A DNA stretch of 64,000 nt from Symbiodinium natans (lineage: Eukaryota > Sar > Dinophyceae > Suessiales > Symbiodiniaceae), in assembly GCA_905221605.1 (NCBI GenBank), contig CAJNDS010002113.1, positions 807,001 to 871,000 of the forward strand, in the 5' to 3' direction. The translations under genes were made by a program, and so were the position numbers. Below, piece after piece: positions 1-9,600 of this stretch. Below the pieces are notes generated by a model. It was given only the letters and a program-made list of their open reading frames with translations, searched no databases and was not told where the DNA came from. Each line of letters starts with the position of its first letter. The stretch's first letter is position 1.

Positions 1-164
1 GAAATCTCACGTATTTGGAGCTCCAGGCACCCTGCAGATTTGCGTTTTGCTGCGGTGCACACAGTCAAGTGGGAGAGCTGCAGAGTTCCGTAGTTTGTTG
101 CATCGCTGGCTTCCCTGGACCTCTTCATGCAACGTCTGACGTCAGATCGGCATCATTCAGTGAC

Positions 165-165
<1 letters not shown>

Positions 166-226
<61 letters not shown>

Positions 227-275
227 GGAGGGAGAGGGAGGGAGGGAGAGGGAGGGAGGGAGGGAGGGAGAGACA
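166..275. repeat. (GA)n / (GGGA)n microsatellite
   Basis: A pure GA run followed by GGGA-type repeats. It creates Arg/Glu and Ser/Leu repeat ORFs on both strands that are artefacts of the repeat. The rest of 1-496 shows no supportable exon. Confidence 0.95.
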
Positions 276-496
276 GGACAGACTTCTGGGCGGATGCTTT
301 CAAACACTCCTCCACAAAGGCATTGTACCCGGAACCGTGTGCACATGTCCGTGGCTTGCAACTGGGTGCGTGCATGCTCGAGTCTTATGCCTCTTCTTCT
401 GAACCTCAAGCCCACATTCTGTAAACCCCACAGCTAAGCACCCGCCAACACCCACCAATTAAGCCCTAAACTCCCTAAAGCCTCGGACAAGTGCAG

Positions 497-520
497 GCAA
501 TGATGCCCGAGTATGATGAA
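497..520 (+). CDS. anoctamin-like exon candidate (PEYDE)
   Basis: Follows a GTGCAG acceptor and reads AMMPEYDE, with a possible GC donor after GAA. In anoctamins a PEYDG-like element comes just before the EY..E..IQFGY helix, which is what the next exon encodes. Phase 0 fits the next exon. It is very short, so confidence is limited. Confidence 0.4.
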
Positions 521-2973
521 GCCGACCCTCGTTTGCAACTCTGGGCCCGGGATCGGGTTGCCCGGTTGTTAACGGCTACAGCCTATAGATCCAGAAACCC
601 TCATCCAAGAAACCCTAAACCCTAAACCCTAGGTCCACGCGGTCGCCCCCCCCCCCCCCCTTCTAGGATGTGGCCTAGCTAATGAGAGATCGCAATACTA
701 GACCAAAAAAAGACCCGGAAAACATGCCTGCATTGCTTGAACGCCCTTGCCTGGTTGACCACAGGCAGCTGACGTGTGAGGGAAGTGACACTGTTCCTGG
801 GACCATGACTGAAATGGCCTAGGACAACGTAGTCGGGTGAAGGATAAGGAGTTGTTACATGCAGTATGGACCCAAACTGCAACATATAGCATACCAGTTC
901 ATGGTTTAAACAGACACCAGACAAACCTGCCATGCTAGTTTGACTCCCAAACTGAGCACAGGAGCAGATTGAGGAGTACATGCAGCTGGCTTTGAATTTC
1001 GGCTTCATCTCCATGCATTTTGGCCACATTTCAATGCCAGAGGGCTTCGATCTGGTCCCAACTTGTGTTTCGGGCGGATTCAGGTTCACAGGTTCGGTGT
1101 TTTCCGAGGAGCCCTTGGCTCTTTCCAGGCAGTTTTGGAAAAGGGAGGAGACATGGCAAGCATGATGGGTGTTCCCACACATTCTACCTATAGATTACAA
1201 CCATGAGCCCTACACAGCAACAAAGTCCACAGGGGAGAAGCCACAGGCTCTCTTCCTTGTAAGGCAAATGCCTGGTTTAGGGGCCTTTCGCCTTCTTGGG
1301 CTCAGGTTCGGCGTGACATGCCCCGTCATTTGCATCCTGTGCTGGCTCAACAACTTCATTGTCAAGCGACTCCTGGCCTATAAGATCTCCTATGCGCACC
1401 GGCGGGTGGCTTGGGCGCGCATTCGGGTTGAGACGGGTTGTAGGGCTGTCGGGTTTACACCCTGATTTTCCCCCCCAGGCCTTAGGGCGCCATCCTTTTC
1501 AGCAAGGAACAGACAGTACATGGTGCCGCCAGCAGAATTTTTAAAGGGACATTGAGGGCGCTGGCTTTGGCATTAATTAAAATATAGGTTTTTTCTTGTG
1601 TATCCGGAAGCCACCAAAGCCCAGAAGCGGGGCATCCAGAAACGCAGGGCCAGGTGACTGGTGTTGATGCCCCCTTGGGCTGCAGGGACCACAGGGATGG
1701 GCTGAAGAAGGGTTTAGGGTTTAGGGTTTAGGGTTTAGGGTTTAGGGTTTAGGGTTTAGGGTTTAGGGTTTAGGGGTACTTAAAGCCCTACTTGTAATAC
1801 TACCCAGGAACATCCAAGTACGGCTCAACCCCAACATCACATCATGCTCTACGCCCTCTGTCCGAATTTTGGGCCAGGACATAGGACCCAGCTTTAGGGT
1901 TCAGGGTTCAGGGTTCAGGGTTTAGGGTTTAGGGTTTAGGGTTTAGGGGAATACGATTCCCCCACCACCCTGGCCACCGCGTTTGTTGAGGTCATTCCCA
2001 GGGTCGAGGAGGGAATTGGCTCCTGGAGCAACATCCTGTCCTTCATTGCCTATTCAGGCGTGACATGCACCTGCTATATTGCCCCTTGGACCTTTTGTTG
2101 CCCTAAACCCTAAACCCTAAACTGGCTCTGACTGACTTGTTTTCCACGTTTGGTCTGTTTGGCTTGCAGGACAAGCAAGTGCTCCCGCCGAGGCATATCC
2201 GAACCTTTTATTTTTGCAGGCGAGCTAAGAATTGCACGCGAGGATGTTCATGACATTACCTACCCCCCCCCCCCGACCTCAAAAAAAACGCAACAAACAC
2301 AAGGAGGCTAACTGTTTGGGTTGTTCAGGTAGTCAAGGTAGATCGAAGCAACAGATCCGGCTCCTGCTAGCTCCACCCTAGACCTGCGAGCCAGAACCCA
2401 CGAGCCCTGCTACCACCCTGACTCCAGCTAGCTCAGGTCTTCTTTGTGTTCGACTTTATTCACCTTTCTTTCAAGTGGAAGCTCATTGCCTTTATCCTCA
2501 GCGAGAAAGCGACGCATCTGTCTGGGGTTCGAGGGTGGCTCTTTTGGCTATAATGTGCACCGCGAAGTGTTTGCAAAGGCTAGGTAGTGTAAAGCAGCGC
2601 AGTGAAAGTGCAGGTCCCGCAGAGTGAGGCCCTTTTTTAGTGTGCTAGGCCATGGAGGGGCTCGATCCTTTTTCGGGGTACCACTTCATACATTTTATGA
2701 AATTCCTCAAAAGAAGCACGAGGCCAGGTCCACCCACACATCGGATCAAACCATGCACATCTTCTGGGGTTGTTCATGGAGTTAAGGGGGTGGGTGTGGG
2801 GCAAACCCCTAAACCCTAAACCTTAGATCCTAAACCCTAAACCCTATGGAGTGGCGTCTGAGCAATCAGTGGTCCCGACTGCCCAGGCGATGATGGCTTT
2901 AAAGTATGGAATGGAGGGGTTCTTCGGGGCCAAGATGGTGGCGCAGCTACGGGTGGAGGAGCACAACGAGGAG
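497..2973 (+). CDS. anoctamin/TMEM16-like protein, 3' part (multi-exon, partial)
   Basis: Anoctamins are polytopic membrane proteins acting as lipid scramblases or Ca2+-activated chloride channels. Seven plus-strand exon candidates follow the family's C-terminal order: a PEYDE element, EEYMQLALNFGF (family pattern EYLEMVIQFGY), LNNFIVKRLLAYK (LNNxIEIRLDAYK), REGIGSWSNIL (GIGxWxxIL), then a last hydrophobic segment ending ILSE where the family has IPD. Exons 4 to 7 join in phase with GT or GC donors and AG|G or AG acceptors. The 5' half lies outside the window, and the junction between the exons at 962 and about 1306 is unresolved. The introns hold TTTAGGG arrays. The family match is from memory of motifs, not a search. 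Confidence 0.65.
962..1022 (+). CDS. anoctamin-like exon (EEYMQLALNFGF)
   Basis: Acceptor GCACAG|G at 961, GC donor at 1023. Reads EQIEEYMQLALNFGFISMHF, close to the conserved anoctamin stretch before the LNN helix. The exon ends in phase 1, which does not match the simplest start of the next exon, so either a short exon is missing or one boundary is wrong. Confidence 0.6.
1306..1405 (+). CDS. anoctamin-like exon (CWLNNFIVKRLLAYK)
   Basis: Reads FGVTCPVICILCWLNNF followed by IVKRLLAYKISYAHRR. The LNN...R..AYK...RR pattern matches the anoctamin LNNxIEIRLDAYK...RRP segment. GT donor at 1406. The 5' limit could also be at 1281 (TTTAG|G), which adds residues the family does not have. Confidence 0.6.
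1709..1774 (+). repeat. TTTAGGG interstitial array
   Basis: About nine tandem copies of the plant-type telomere heptamer inside an anoctamin-gene intron. A second cluster with TTCAGGG variants lies at 1893-1947. Confidence 0.95.
2009..2057 (+). CDS. anoctamin-like exon (EGIGSWSNIL)
   Basis: Acceptor TCGAG|G, GC donor at 2058. Reads EGIGSWSNILSFIAYS. It joins in phase after the previous exon to give RR-EGIGSW, matching the family's RRPxPxxxxGIGSW region. This is the strongest anoctamin signature here. Confidence 0.65.
2170..2219 (+). CDS. anoctamin-like exon
   Basis: 50-nt exon after TTGCAG|G with a GC donor at 2220. Reads QASAPAEAYPNLLFLQ. It enters in phase 1 and leaves in phase 0, fitting both neighbours. 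Confidence 0.5.
2437..2526 (+). CDS. anoctamin-like exon, last transmembrane segment
   Basis: After GCTCAG|G; reads VFFVFDFIHLSFKWKLIAFI then LSEKATHLSG, with a GT donor at 2527. Hydrophobic with internal His/Lys, like the family's FxxxEHxxxxxKxxxxxxIPD helix. Phase 0 on both sides. Confidence 0.55.
2887..2973 (+). CDS. possible C-terminal anoctamin exon
   Basis: Bounded by GCCCAG|G and a GT donor. Reads AMMALKYGMEGFFGAK and then a charged end QLRVEEHNEE. Phase 0 on both sides fits the exon at 2437. No family motif was recognised. The frame stays open to a stop at 3075, so this may be the last coding exon. Confidence 0.4.
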
Positions 2974-3120
2974 GTGCCACAAATTTGGTCAATTTGGTCC
3001 TTGCTTGAGCCTTTTGGGGGGTTTGTGAGGCAGCGGCTGATCTTGGCTTTCTCTGATGTTACTTCTGCTTTTTAAGTTGAACTTGGTAGCCCAGTGGCAG
3101 GGTAGCCCAGTGGCATGGTA

Positions 3121-3221
3121 GCCCAGTGGCACCTTTTTGCCCTTCTTTGGGTTCTGGGTTCCCTTCTAAAGTCCCCAACCCCCAAAAAGAGGGTACCCTT
3201 ACCATCACATGGTTACTGGGC
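3121..3221. mobile_element. foldback element family C (divergent copy)
   Basis: Begins GCCCAGTGGC and ends GGTTACTGGGC, with the inner GTTCCCTT and AGAGGGTACCCTT arms shared with copies near 39.2, 42.7 and 48.2 kb. Small non-coding inverted-repeat element. Confidence 0.55.
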
Positions 3222-3283
3222 TATTCAAGTGAAGGCCTGTGGGCATGAAGACTGCGATTCTGTCGTGCCGGTTGGTTTGACAG

Positions 3284-3353
3284 GTTTAGGGTTTAGGGTT
3301 TAGGGTTTAGGGTTTAGGGTTTAGGGTTTAGGGTTTAGGGTTTAGGGTTTAGG
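3284..3353 (+). repeat. TTTAGGG interstitial array
   Basis: About ten tandem TTTAGGG units in the spacer between the anoctamin-like and kinase genes, or in their untranslated introns. Confidence 0.95.
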
Positions 3354-3434
3354 GGCTCTTGAAACTTCAGTCTTCCACAGGCGTGTCGAGGGACAGTTGC
3401 TGCGGCTCCTTGCCAACCCGACTACAGTTACACA

Positions 3435-3546
3435 TATGGGGGAGTTTACGCAAATTAGGGGCACCTTATTGGGGTCCTTAGTACAAGGGAGTCCTACTAT
3501 TTGGGAGTCTATTTTCGGTGTCCCTTATGTCGTAAACCCCCACATG
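3435..3546. mobile_element. foldback element family F
   Basis: Arms GGGGGAGTTTACG and CGTAAACCCCCACATG; the core reads CACCTTATTGGGGTCCTTA. The same core recurs near 26.1 kb, and in reverse near 6.2, 46.3 and 53.9 kb. MITE-like. Confidence 0.7.
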
Positions 3547-3601
3547 TCAAAACCACAAGGAGCAGAAGGCATGGGTTTGAAGTCATGCAGAGCGGCTCGC
3601 T

Positions 3602-3690
3602 CTTATACTAACAGTCCCTAAAAAGGGATGATAGTAGGGGGCATTATCATCTCTATTCAGGACTGGTACTATAAGGGGGAACATCCCAAC
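3602..3690. mobile_element. foldback element family B (partial copy)
   Basis: CTTATACTAACAGTCC on the left and ATAAGGGGGAACATCCCAAC on the right match the terminal repeats of the copies at 11.0, 23.2, 28.5 and 54.0 kb. Confidence 0.65.
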
Positions 3691-5821
3691 TCGTCGCCAT
3701 AGTTCTTCCGTGCTGCTCAACGAAGTGCTTGGGAATCCCCCGAGGTGCTAGATCTGGTGCTTGCCAAGAACAAGGAACCCTGATCATCGGCCACAGAAGC
3801 TGTACCATCAAGGCCACTTGGGGTGTTAAGGTGTATAGGGGGCTTAGGATCATGGGGGTCTGGAACTTGGAAAAAGCGTCCTTGGTCTTGATGGATGCCG
3901 CGGCCCACCACAAAAGGTGGTGAGAAGCCTCCGCGTGCTCGCGGGCGCGCAGTACAACTACTGAAAGCTGCCGAGGGCTGGTGTGCATCTCACGATACCT
4001 CACGACAACTCGCAGATAAGCGCCGAACCAAGGCATCCTGGGGGTGTATGTAGGGGTAAGGGCGCCTATTGCGATGGCCCCTGGAGATGTTCGAGTGTGA
4101 AAACTCATCTTTGTCACACACGGGTACATCAGGTTTGAGCGCCGTGAGGTAAAGATCTTGCAGCATGCGCGCATGTGTGCTGGAGACGCTAAAAGTGAAG
4201 CTGGCATTGGGCAGGACTTCAACAGCATGTGATGCACACTTGTGCAAAATCGCACAGTCCGCCCCTGCAGCTGCAAAAACCTTGTGTGCAGATCGGCCAA
4301 AGACTGCCGCGCGCACACGTGTATGAATTAGAAGTCGGCCTATGGCCCAGGATCTAAGATCCTCTTCTCACCCCAATACTTGGAGGTGCATGGGTACTTA
4401 TAACCTAACCCAAATTAGGGGGACTTAGGGGGCTTACAAGAAAGCAGTTCCGATTGGGGTTATAAGTACCCTGAACCTCCAGGGAACCAACCCCCTTCGG
4501 CCGCAGAGGCCCCCCGTGCCGATCCAGGCGCGGCAGGGGATGTTGGAACATGATCTCCATGATCCCAGAGCAGCTTCATGGCCCTCCTTTCATTCCTTTT
4601 TGGAACAAGGTCTATGTCCCTCTTGACCCCCGTCCCCAACATAAAACAAAAAAGCGAGCCCTACTTAAGAACCACCCGCACAAGTCCTGAAGCACGCGCA
4701 CTTTGGGATGTCGTGCTCTGGGGGGGCTGAGACTCGCGGACGAACAAGGGAGGTGAGTATGGGCCAGTATGGGTGTTGCAGTCCCCCCCCCCCTCTCCGC
4801 CTCCAAATCTGAAAGCAGATGAAGTCACTCCCACCACATTTGTGCAGCTTCATATGCCTGGGCTAGCTTCTGGCCCCGATTACAACTGCACTTACAAGCC
4901 CCCGAAGTCCTCTAAGTAGGTTACAAAGTCAACACCAGTGCGCCACCCTCTTCTCGCACGTCAGTGCCACACCGCTTCAGGCTCAAGATTGTGGTAGTAT
5001 CTTCTCCCGGCTTCGGACAATGTCATCAGTTGCAAGAGGTCGCGCATGGCCCGTCGAATCCAAGCACTGCGTCTCAAGTCCCAGGAAAGTTGTTGCACAA
5101 ATCCTCATTCTAGCTCCAGCTCGTCCCTTGACACCTCGCATGTACATCTCTATCCTTGGGCGCTGTTTCCCGTAGTCTTGGGCACGCCTATGCAGATATA
5201 CGGTCGTCAAGCCAAGGTGCGTATGCAACAACGGTAGAAACCCTGTTTTTTCCAATTGGTCGCCAGCTTGCCCCACATGGCGGGTGCGGCGCAATCAACT
5301 GCTGCAGATGGCTTGCCTTGGCCGAAGTGCAAGACGGAGCCTAGCCCAGCTGTTGTGCTGGATCTTGCCGAGTGTTAGTTCACAGTATTCGCTACCCCTT
5401 GCAAGCAGACTTGCCGATGAGGAATGTCGTGGGTTTGTGGGTCGCGCTTCTGCTGAGAAGTAGGAAACTTGCGTGTGTTGCTCTGCCATGAGCCCAAAGA
5501 TCTTTTCCGGGTCGCTAAGGAGTCTTGTAATTCATTACTTCCAAACACTCGTCACCTCGCTTCTATTGTTAGAGATCCTCCCGTGTGGTTTGTCAGGTCA
5601 GGAATGGTTGCGTGCTCGTTATGTAACCTATGTGGAAGATGGCCCAACATTACCTGCTGCCTTGATTGACATAGCAAAGACTCGGTTGAGTTTTCTTGCC
5701 ATGCGAGTGTAGAAAAAGAAGACTTGGAAGATGAGAGCAGAACAACGTGACAAAATAGGAAGACTGTAGATCACTCGCCAAACATGCACCTCACTCCCCA
5801 ATCGCTTCCGACCCAAGCAAG
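3691..5821. other. spacer or intronic stretch, no assignable exon
   Basis: Several overlapping ORFs exist on both strands (longest on the minus strand, 4318 to 3653), but none has a recognisable motif or consistent exon pattern. It holds a family A element (4378-4483) and a lone family D-like terminus at 4660. The kinase N-terminal exons and promoter should lie here but cannot be pinned down. Confidence 0.5.
4378..4483. mobile_element. foldback element family A
   Basis: Left arm ACTTGGAGGTGCATGGGTAC, right arm GTACCCTGAACCTCCAGG. Other copies of the ACTTGGAGGTTCATGGGTA terminus lie near 10.4, 20.3, 34.5, 36.8, 40.3 and 52.9 kb. Confidence 0.75.
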
Positions 5822-5869
5822 GACATGGACTGGGACAAGAAGCCCCTGGGCCGTGGTTACTTCGGAGAG
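5822..5869 (+). CDS. kinase exon: glycine-rich loop
   Basis: Acceptor CAAG|G, GT donor. Reads DMDWDKKPLGRGYFGE. The GxGxFGxV nucleotide-binding loop is complete except for the Val, which would come from the next exon. Phase 0 exit. Confidence 0.85.
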
Positions 5870-6586
5870 GTATGGCCCGGAGCTCAGAATTGCAAAGAGG
5901 GAAGATGAGACTTGGGCGGCTGTGGGCCCACATGTCCTGCGATGAGCTCGGGGAGGCTGACGGGTTGCATGTGGCTACAGAAAGGGCCCACTTCCAACTT
6001 CCAGTTTGGACCATGCAGACACCGCCTCAGGCGCAGGATCAGCACGGCACACTGCAGGGGTTTAGAGTTTAGGGTTTAGGGTTTAGGGCTTAGGGCTTAG
6101 GGTTTAGGGGTTCAGTCCGCTTCCAAGCACGAGGCGCTGCACCCGCCCGGCGAAGGCGCATTCCCAGCTCATCTGGGCAGTCACTTGGGCTTCGCACCTT
6201 CGGGTCACGGAGGACACGTGGGTATGTCACCAAATAGGGGTACCCTGAATTTACCCCCAAAATAGTACAGTCCTTATTAGAGGAGCCCCAAAAGGGTACC
6301 CCCTATTTTCGGAAAACCCCATGTGGCCTTTTCAGGTTGATACCTCCACATGCCTTGGCATGCTTAGGGTGCAAGCTGCTGTTTCGCTGTCACTGGTCAC
6401 CCTGTGAGCTGAGGTGAAGAAGATCCCCAAATCGCTTGTTCAGCCTTGTGGCAGCACCGCAGTCTTCTCGGGGTTCATGCCATGGCCGTGGCCCAGACTT
6501 GACTCAGAATGCAGGGTAGTCAGGATTTTTTCTACTACAGCCTAGCCGAATACGTAGGAACCTGCAAGAAGCAAGATGGGGCTTTT

Positions 6587-6617
<31 letters not shown>

Positions 6618-9600
6618 GGGGGTTACTTCCTGTTCATATTTGAGTCATGCTGCGCTTCTGGCTGCCAGGGTTCAGGACTCAGGGACAAGCAGCTAGAGCG
6701 ATTGCACAGCCACGTGTGCTGTTCCTTCGTTTCAGGGCTGCTGGTCGTCGTTTAGCCGCTAGTCCGCTTCGAGCTGTAAAGGGGGACAAAGCAAGCCTCC
6801 ATACCATGACCCTTGCCAAACCCAAGAAGCCAAGTCAACTCAAGGGTACAGTGAAATTTGAAAGCAAGTCCCGTACCTAAAGCCCAAATCCAGAAGCCTC
6901 ACATCTTCAAAACGAAGACCCTGCATGTTCCACAAAAGCCTACGGAAGTGTCACCAAACCTGGCAGGCAGCATAGCCTCACCGAGCAAATGGAAAGGGAG
7001 AGGCTCAGCTGATCCTACTGGGAATCGCCCCGGGTTTAGGGTTTAGGGTTTAGGGTGTAGGAGTTTGGGTTTAGGGTTTAGGGTTTAGGGTTAAGGGTTT
7101 TGAAATCCGAGAATCCGACCATTCAGGATTTGGGATTTCGGCAAAAGAAATCCGAGGGTCCTGCTCTTCCACTTCCTTCTATGCACCTGGCTGGGCTTCG
7201 AATTTACAAATATGCTTTAGGTTTAGAGTGGAGAGTTCCCTTTCTTGTTTTTCCAGGGGTCTGGGGCGCATAGGGCAGATTCTACAAGCCATGCCGTTCC
7301 AGAACTGCTCTGTCAGTACCCTAAACCTCCAACGCATATCAAAGCAGGTAGCAAAAAAAACACGATCCAGCACGAATCGTTTCAATTGTCGGTGATGGAC
7401 AGGCTTCCAAGGGGGGGGGGGGGGGGGGGGGAAGACGACGGGGGTTTGGAAATTTAGACGCACCGAAACTAGGTGGAGCACCCACAGACCTGCTGCGAGC
7501 CGTGAAGACACCCCAAAGTTTAGCAATGGAAGGGGTCGCAAGTCGAGGGGGGGGGGGGGGGAGAAGCAGAGTGCTGCCCAGGATAACGATCATGCGCAGC
7601 CTAAGACACAAGAACATTGTGGAGCTGCACTTCAGTGCCTTGGAAACCTTACGCCTGGTGCTATGGACATTCTCACTGCATTGAGCCAGAAAGACCTGAA
7701 CTGTTTGGGGCTGATGTAGTGTGAGTAGCGCTCGAAGCGGATGGCCGTCCTTAGCTGACATGATGGTCTTGAGGAAAGGGCACAGGCAGCTCGATCGATC
7801 ATGAAGGGTTCAGCGGTTGTAGTGTCGCGAGGGCTGAGGCCCTTCCGGGATCAAAAATTAGGGTCACCCTCCAAAGTGGATTCTTCCGTGAGCCAAGACT
7901 TTGACGACGACAGCCACATCTTCCTTGGCATGGACTCTATGCGTGATTTCGACTGGGTTCGCCCTGCACCCGAATCCCTATCACGAGGCTTGCCAGTTTC
8001 CGAAAGGTAACCCCCACAGTTCGTTTCCTCAACTGGTGCTTTGGTGGCAGTCGCGCTGTCAGAAAGACTGGCCAAGGCTCTCGCAGGATAGGGCGTTTTA
8101 GGGTTCATGTGTTGCCGTGCACTGAAGAAACCTGCTGCAATCGGCCGGCGTTCTTTTTTCGGATCTCTCAGTGCTGACAGACGGGCGACTAAGGAGTTTG
8201 CTGAGGGAGGTGGCATGTTCGACCTCTTGAGCAAGGTCTGGAGCACAAAAACCCCTCAACCGCACTCTCGCTTGCAAATGAAACCCACCTGGGGACTGCA
8301 GAAGCGATAGAATACACTGAGGGACCGTGGCGCATAAGAAAACAACGGCCTAGGATAACAGCTTTGTGCGGGGTCCAGGCAGAGGGAGAAGAAGAAAAGA
8401 CGAGGAAGCCCAGTCTAACCCTAAACTCTACACGCTAAACCCTAAACCGAAGCATAGTTCCTCTACTGCTTCCCCAGAAAGATGGACTTCGAGCCACAGA
8501 CGTCGGCATCAAGAGCCAAAGATGTGGCATGTTCTTATGCCCACCCTGTCCTCCGTCCTCCTCCTCCCCACCTTCCCTTCCTTCCTCCTTTCCCCCCCTC
8601 CCGCCCGCCACTCTTCATAGGCCCCACTGCTGCGCACTCTTTGAGTGTACTGCCAGTTGTGGTCAGAGAACCTTGTGCAGTAATGGGTGAGCAGCGAGAA
8701 GTGTCCAAGCAGAACATCTCACCACCACTGTCGTGCATCAATACGCTGCCTGATTCAGTATCCCAAAACACCCCCAGTTTAGAGAACTGACCATGGGATT
8801 CTTGGTCATTCTACCAGCAGTCTGGACCAGGTAGGGAAGTTCACCGTCGAGTTGGCCGCCCAGCACTTCTATGAGGCATTTCGCTGGGGTTAGCTGCGCA
8901 GTCAGGGTGAACAAGGGAGTGGGGAAAGGCCAAGACTGACGTGTGCTTATTCCTTTCGATGTCGTTGAAGTGCACACCATGAAAGGGGGTGGTGGAACTA
9001 CACTTTAAAAAGAGGCAAGGCCTACCATACCCCAAGCTTTAACCCTATAAGCGTCACCCTAGCGAATCTAGAAGGGCTCAAAACCACGGAGGTGTGCGAT
9101 GCCTTGGACTATCTTCACAACCGCGAGCCGAAGATTATCCACCGGCGCCTCTGATCATGAGGTCCAGAGGCTCAGGTCGCCGAGGCCTAGATCAGGAAAC
9201 CGAGAACCCTTTGCTTTGCAAGGGGGTGAGGAGGGAGGGGGTCCAGCCTTGAGGCGAGGGAATGGGGGAGTACGAAGCCGAAACAAAGACCAGGCCTTCA
9301 GCAAAGTTCATCGGATTTGGGATGTTCACCTGCCGATGGCCCACGGAGACGACAACTTATCACATACCCTGGGCTGTAGCATCGACTTGAGAGCAGTTCA
9401 CCGAAATTCGGGAAGGGTACCGGAAGTACTGCCCGAGTGAACCCAGGGACATCAAGCCTGAGAACATACTCCTCGACAAGGCGCCAAGCTTTGTGCTGCG
9501 TTGCCGGACCTCCATTTAGCTGCACCCTAAAACCTCAACCCTCAAGCCGAAGACCCAAACCCTAAGCCCTAGACCTAGCGTATTTCGGCCGTTGCTTCTT

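Noticed and set aside
125..437. ORFs of 72-140 codons on both strands around 15-437
   Set aside because: They are translations of the GA/GGGA microsatellite (Arg/Glu or Ser/Leu/Pro runs), not genes.
3653..4318. 221-codon minus-strand ORF
   Set aside because: It spans the edge of a family B element and other frames are also open. No domain, no splice pattern.
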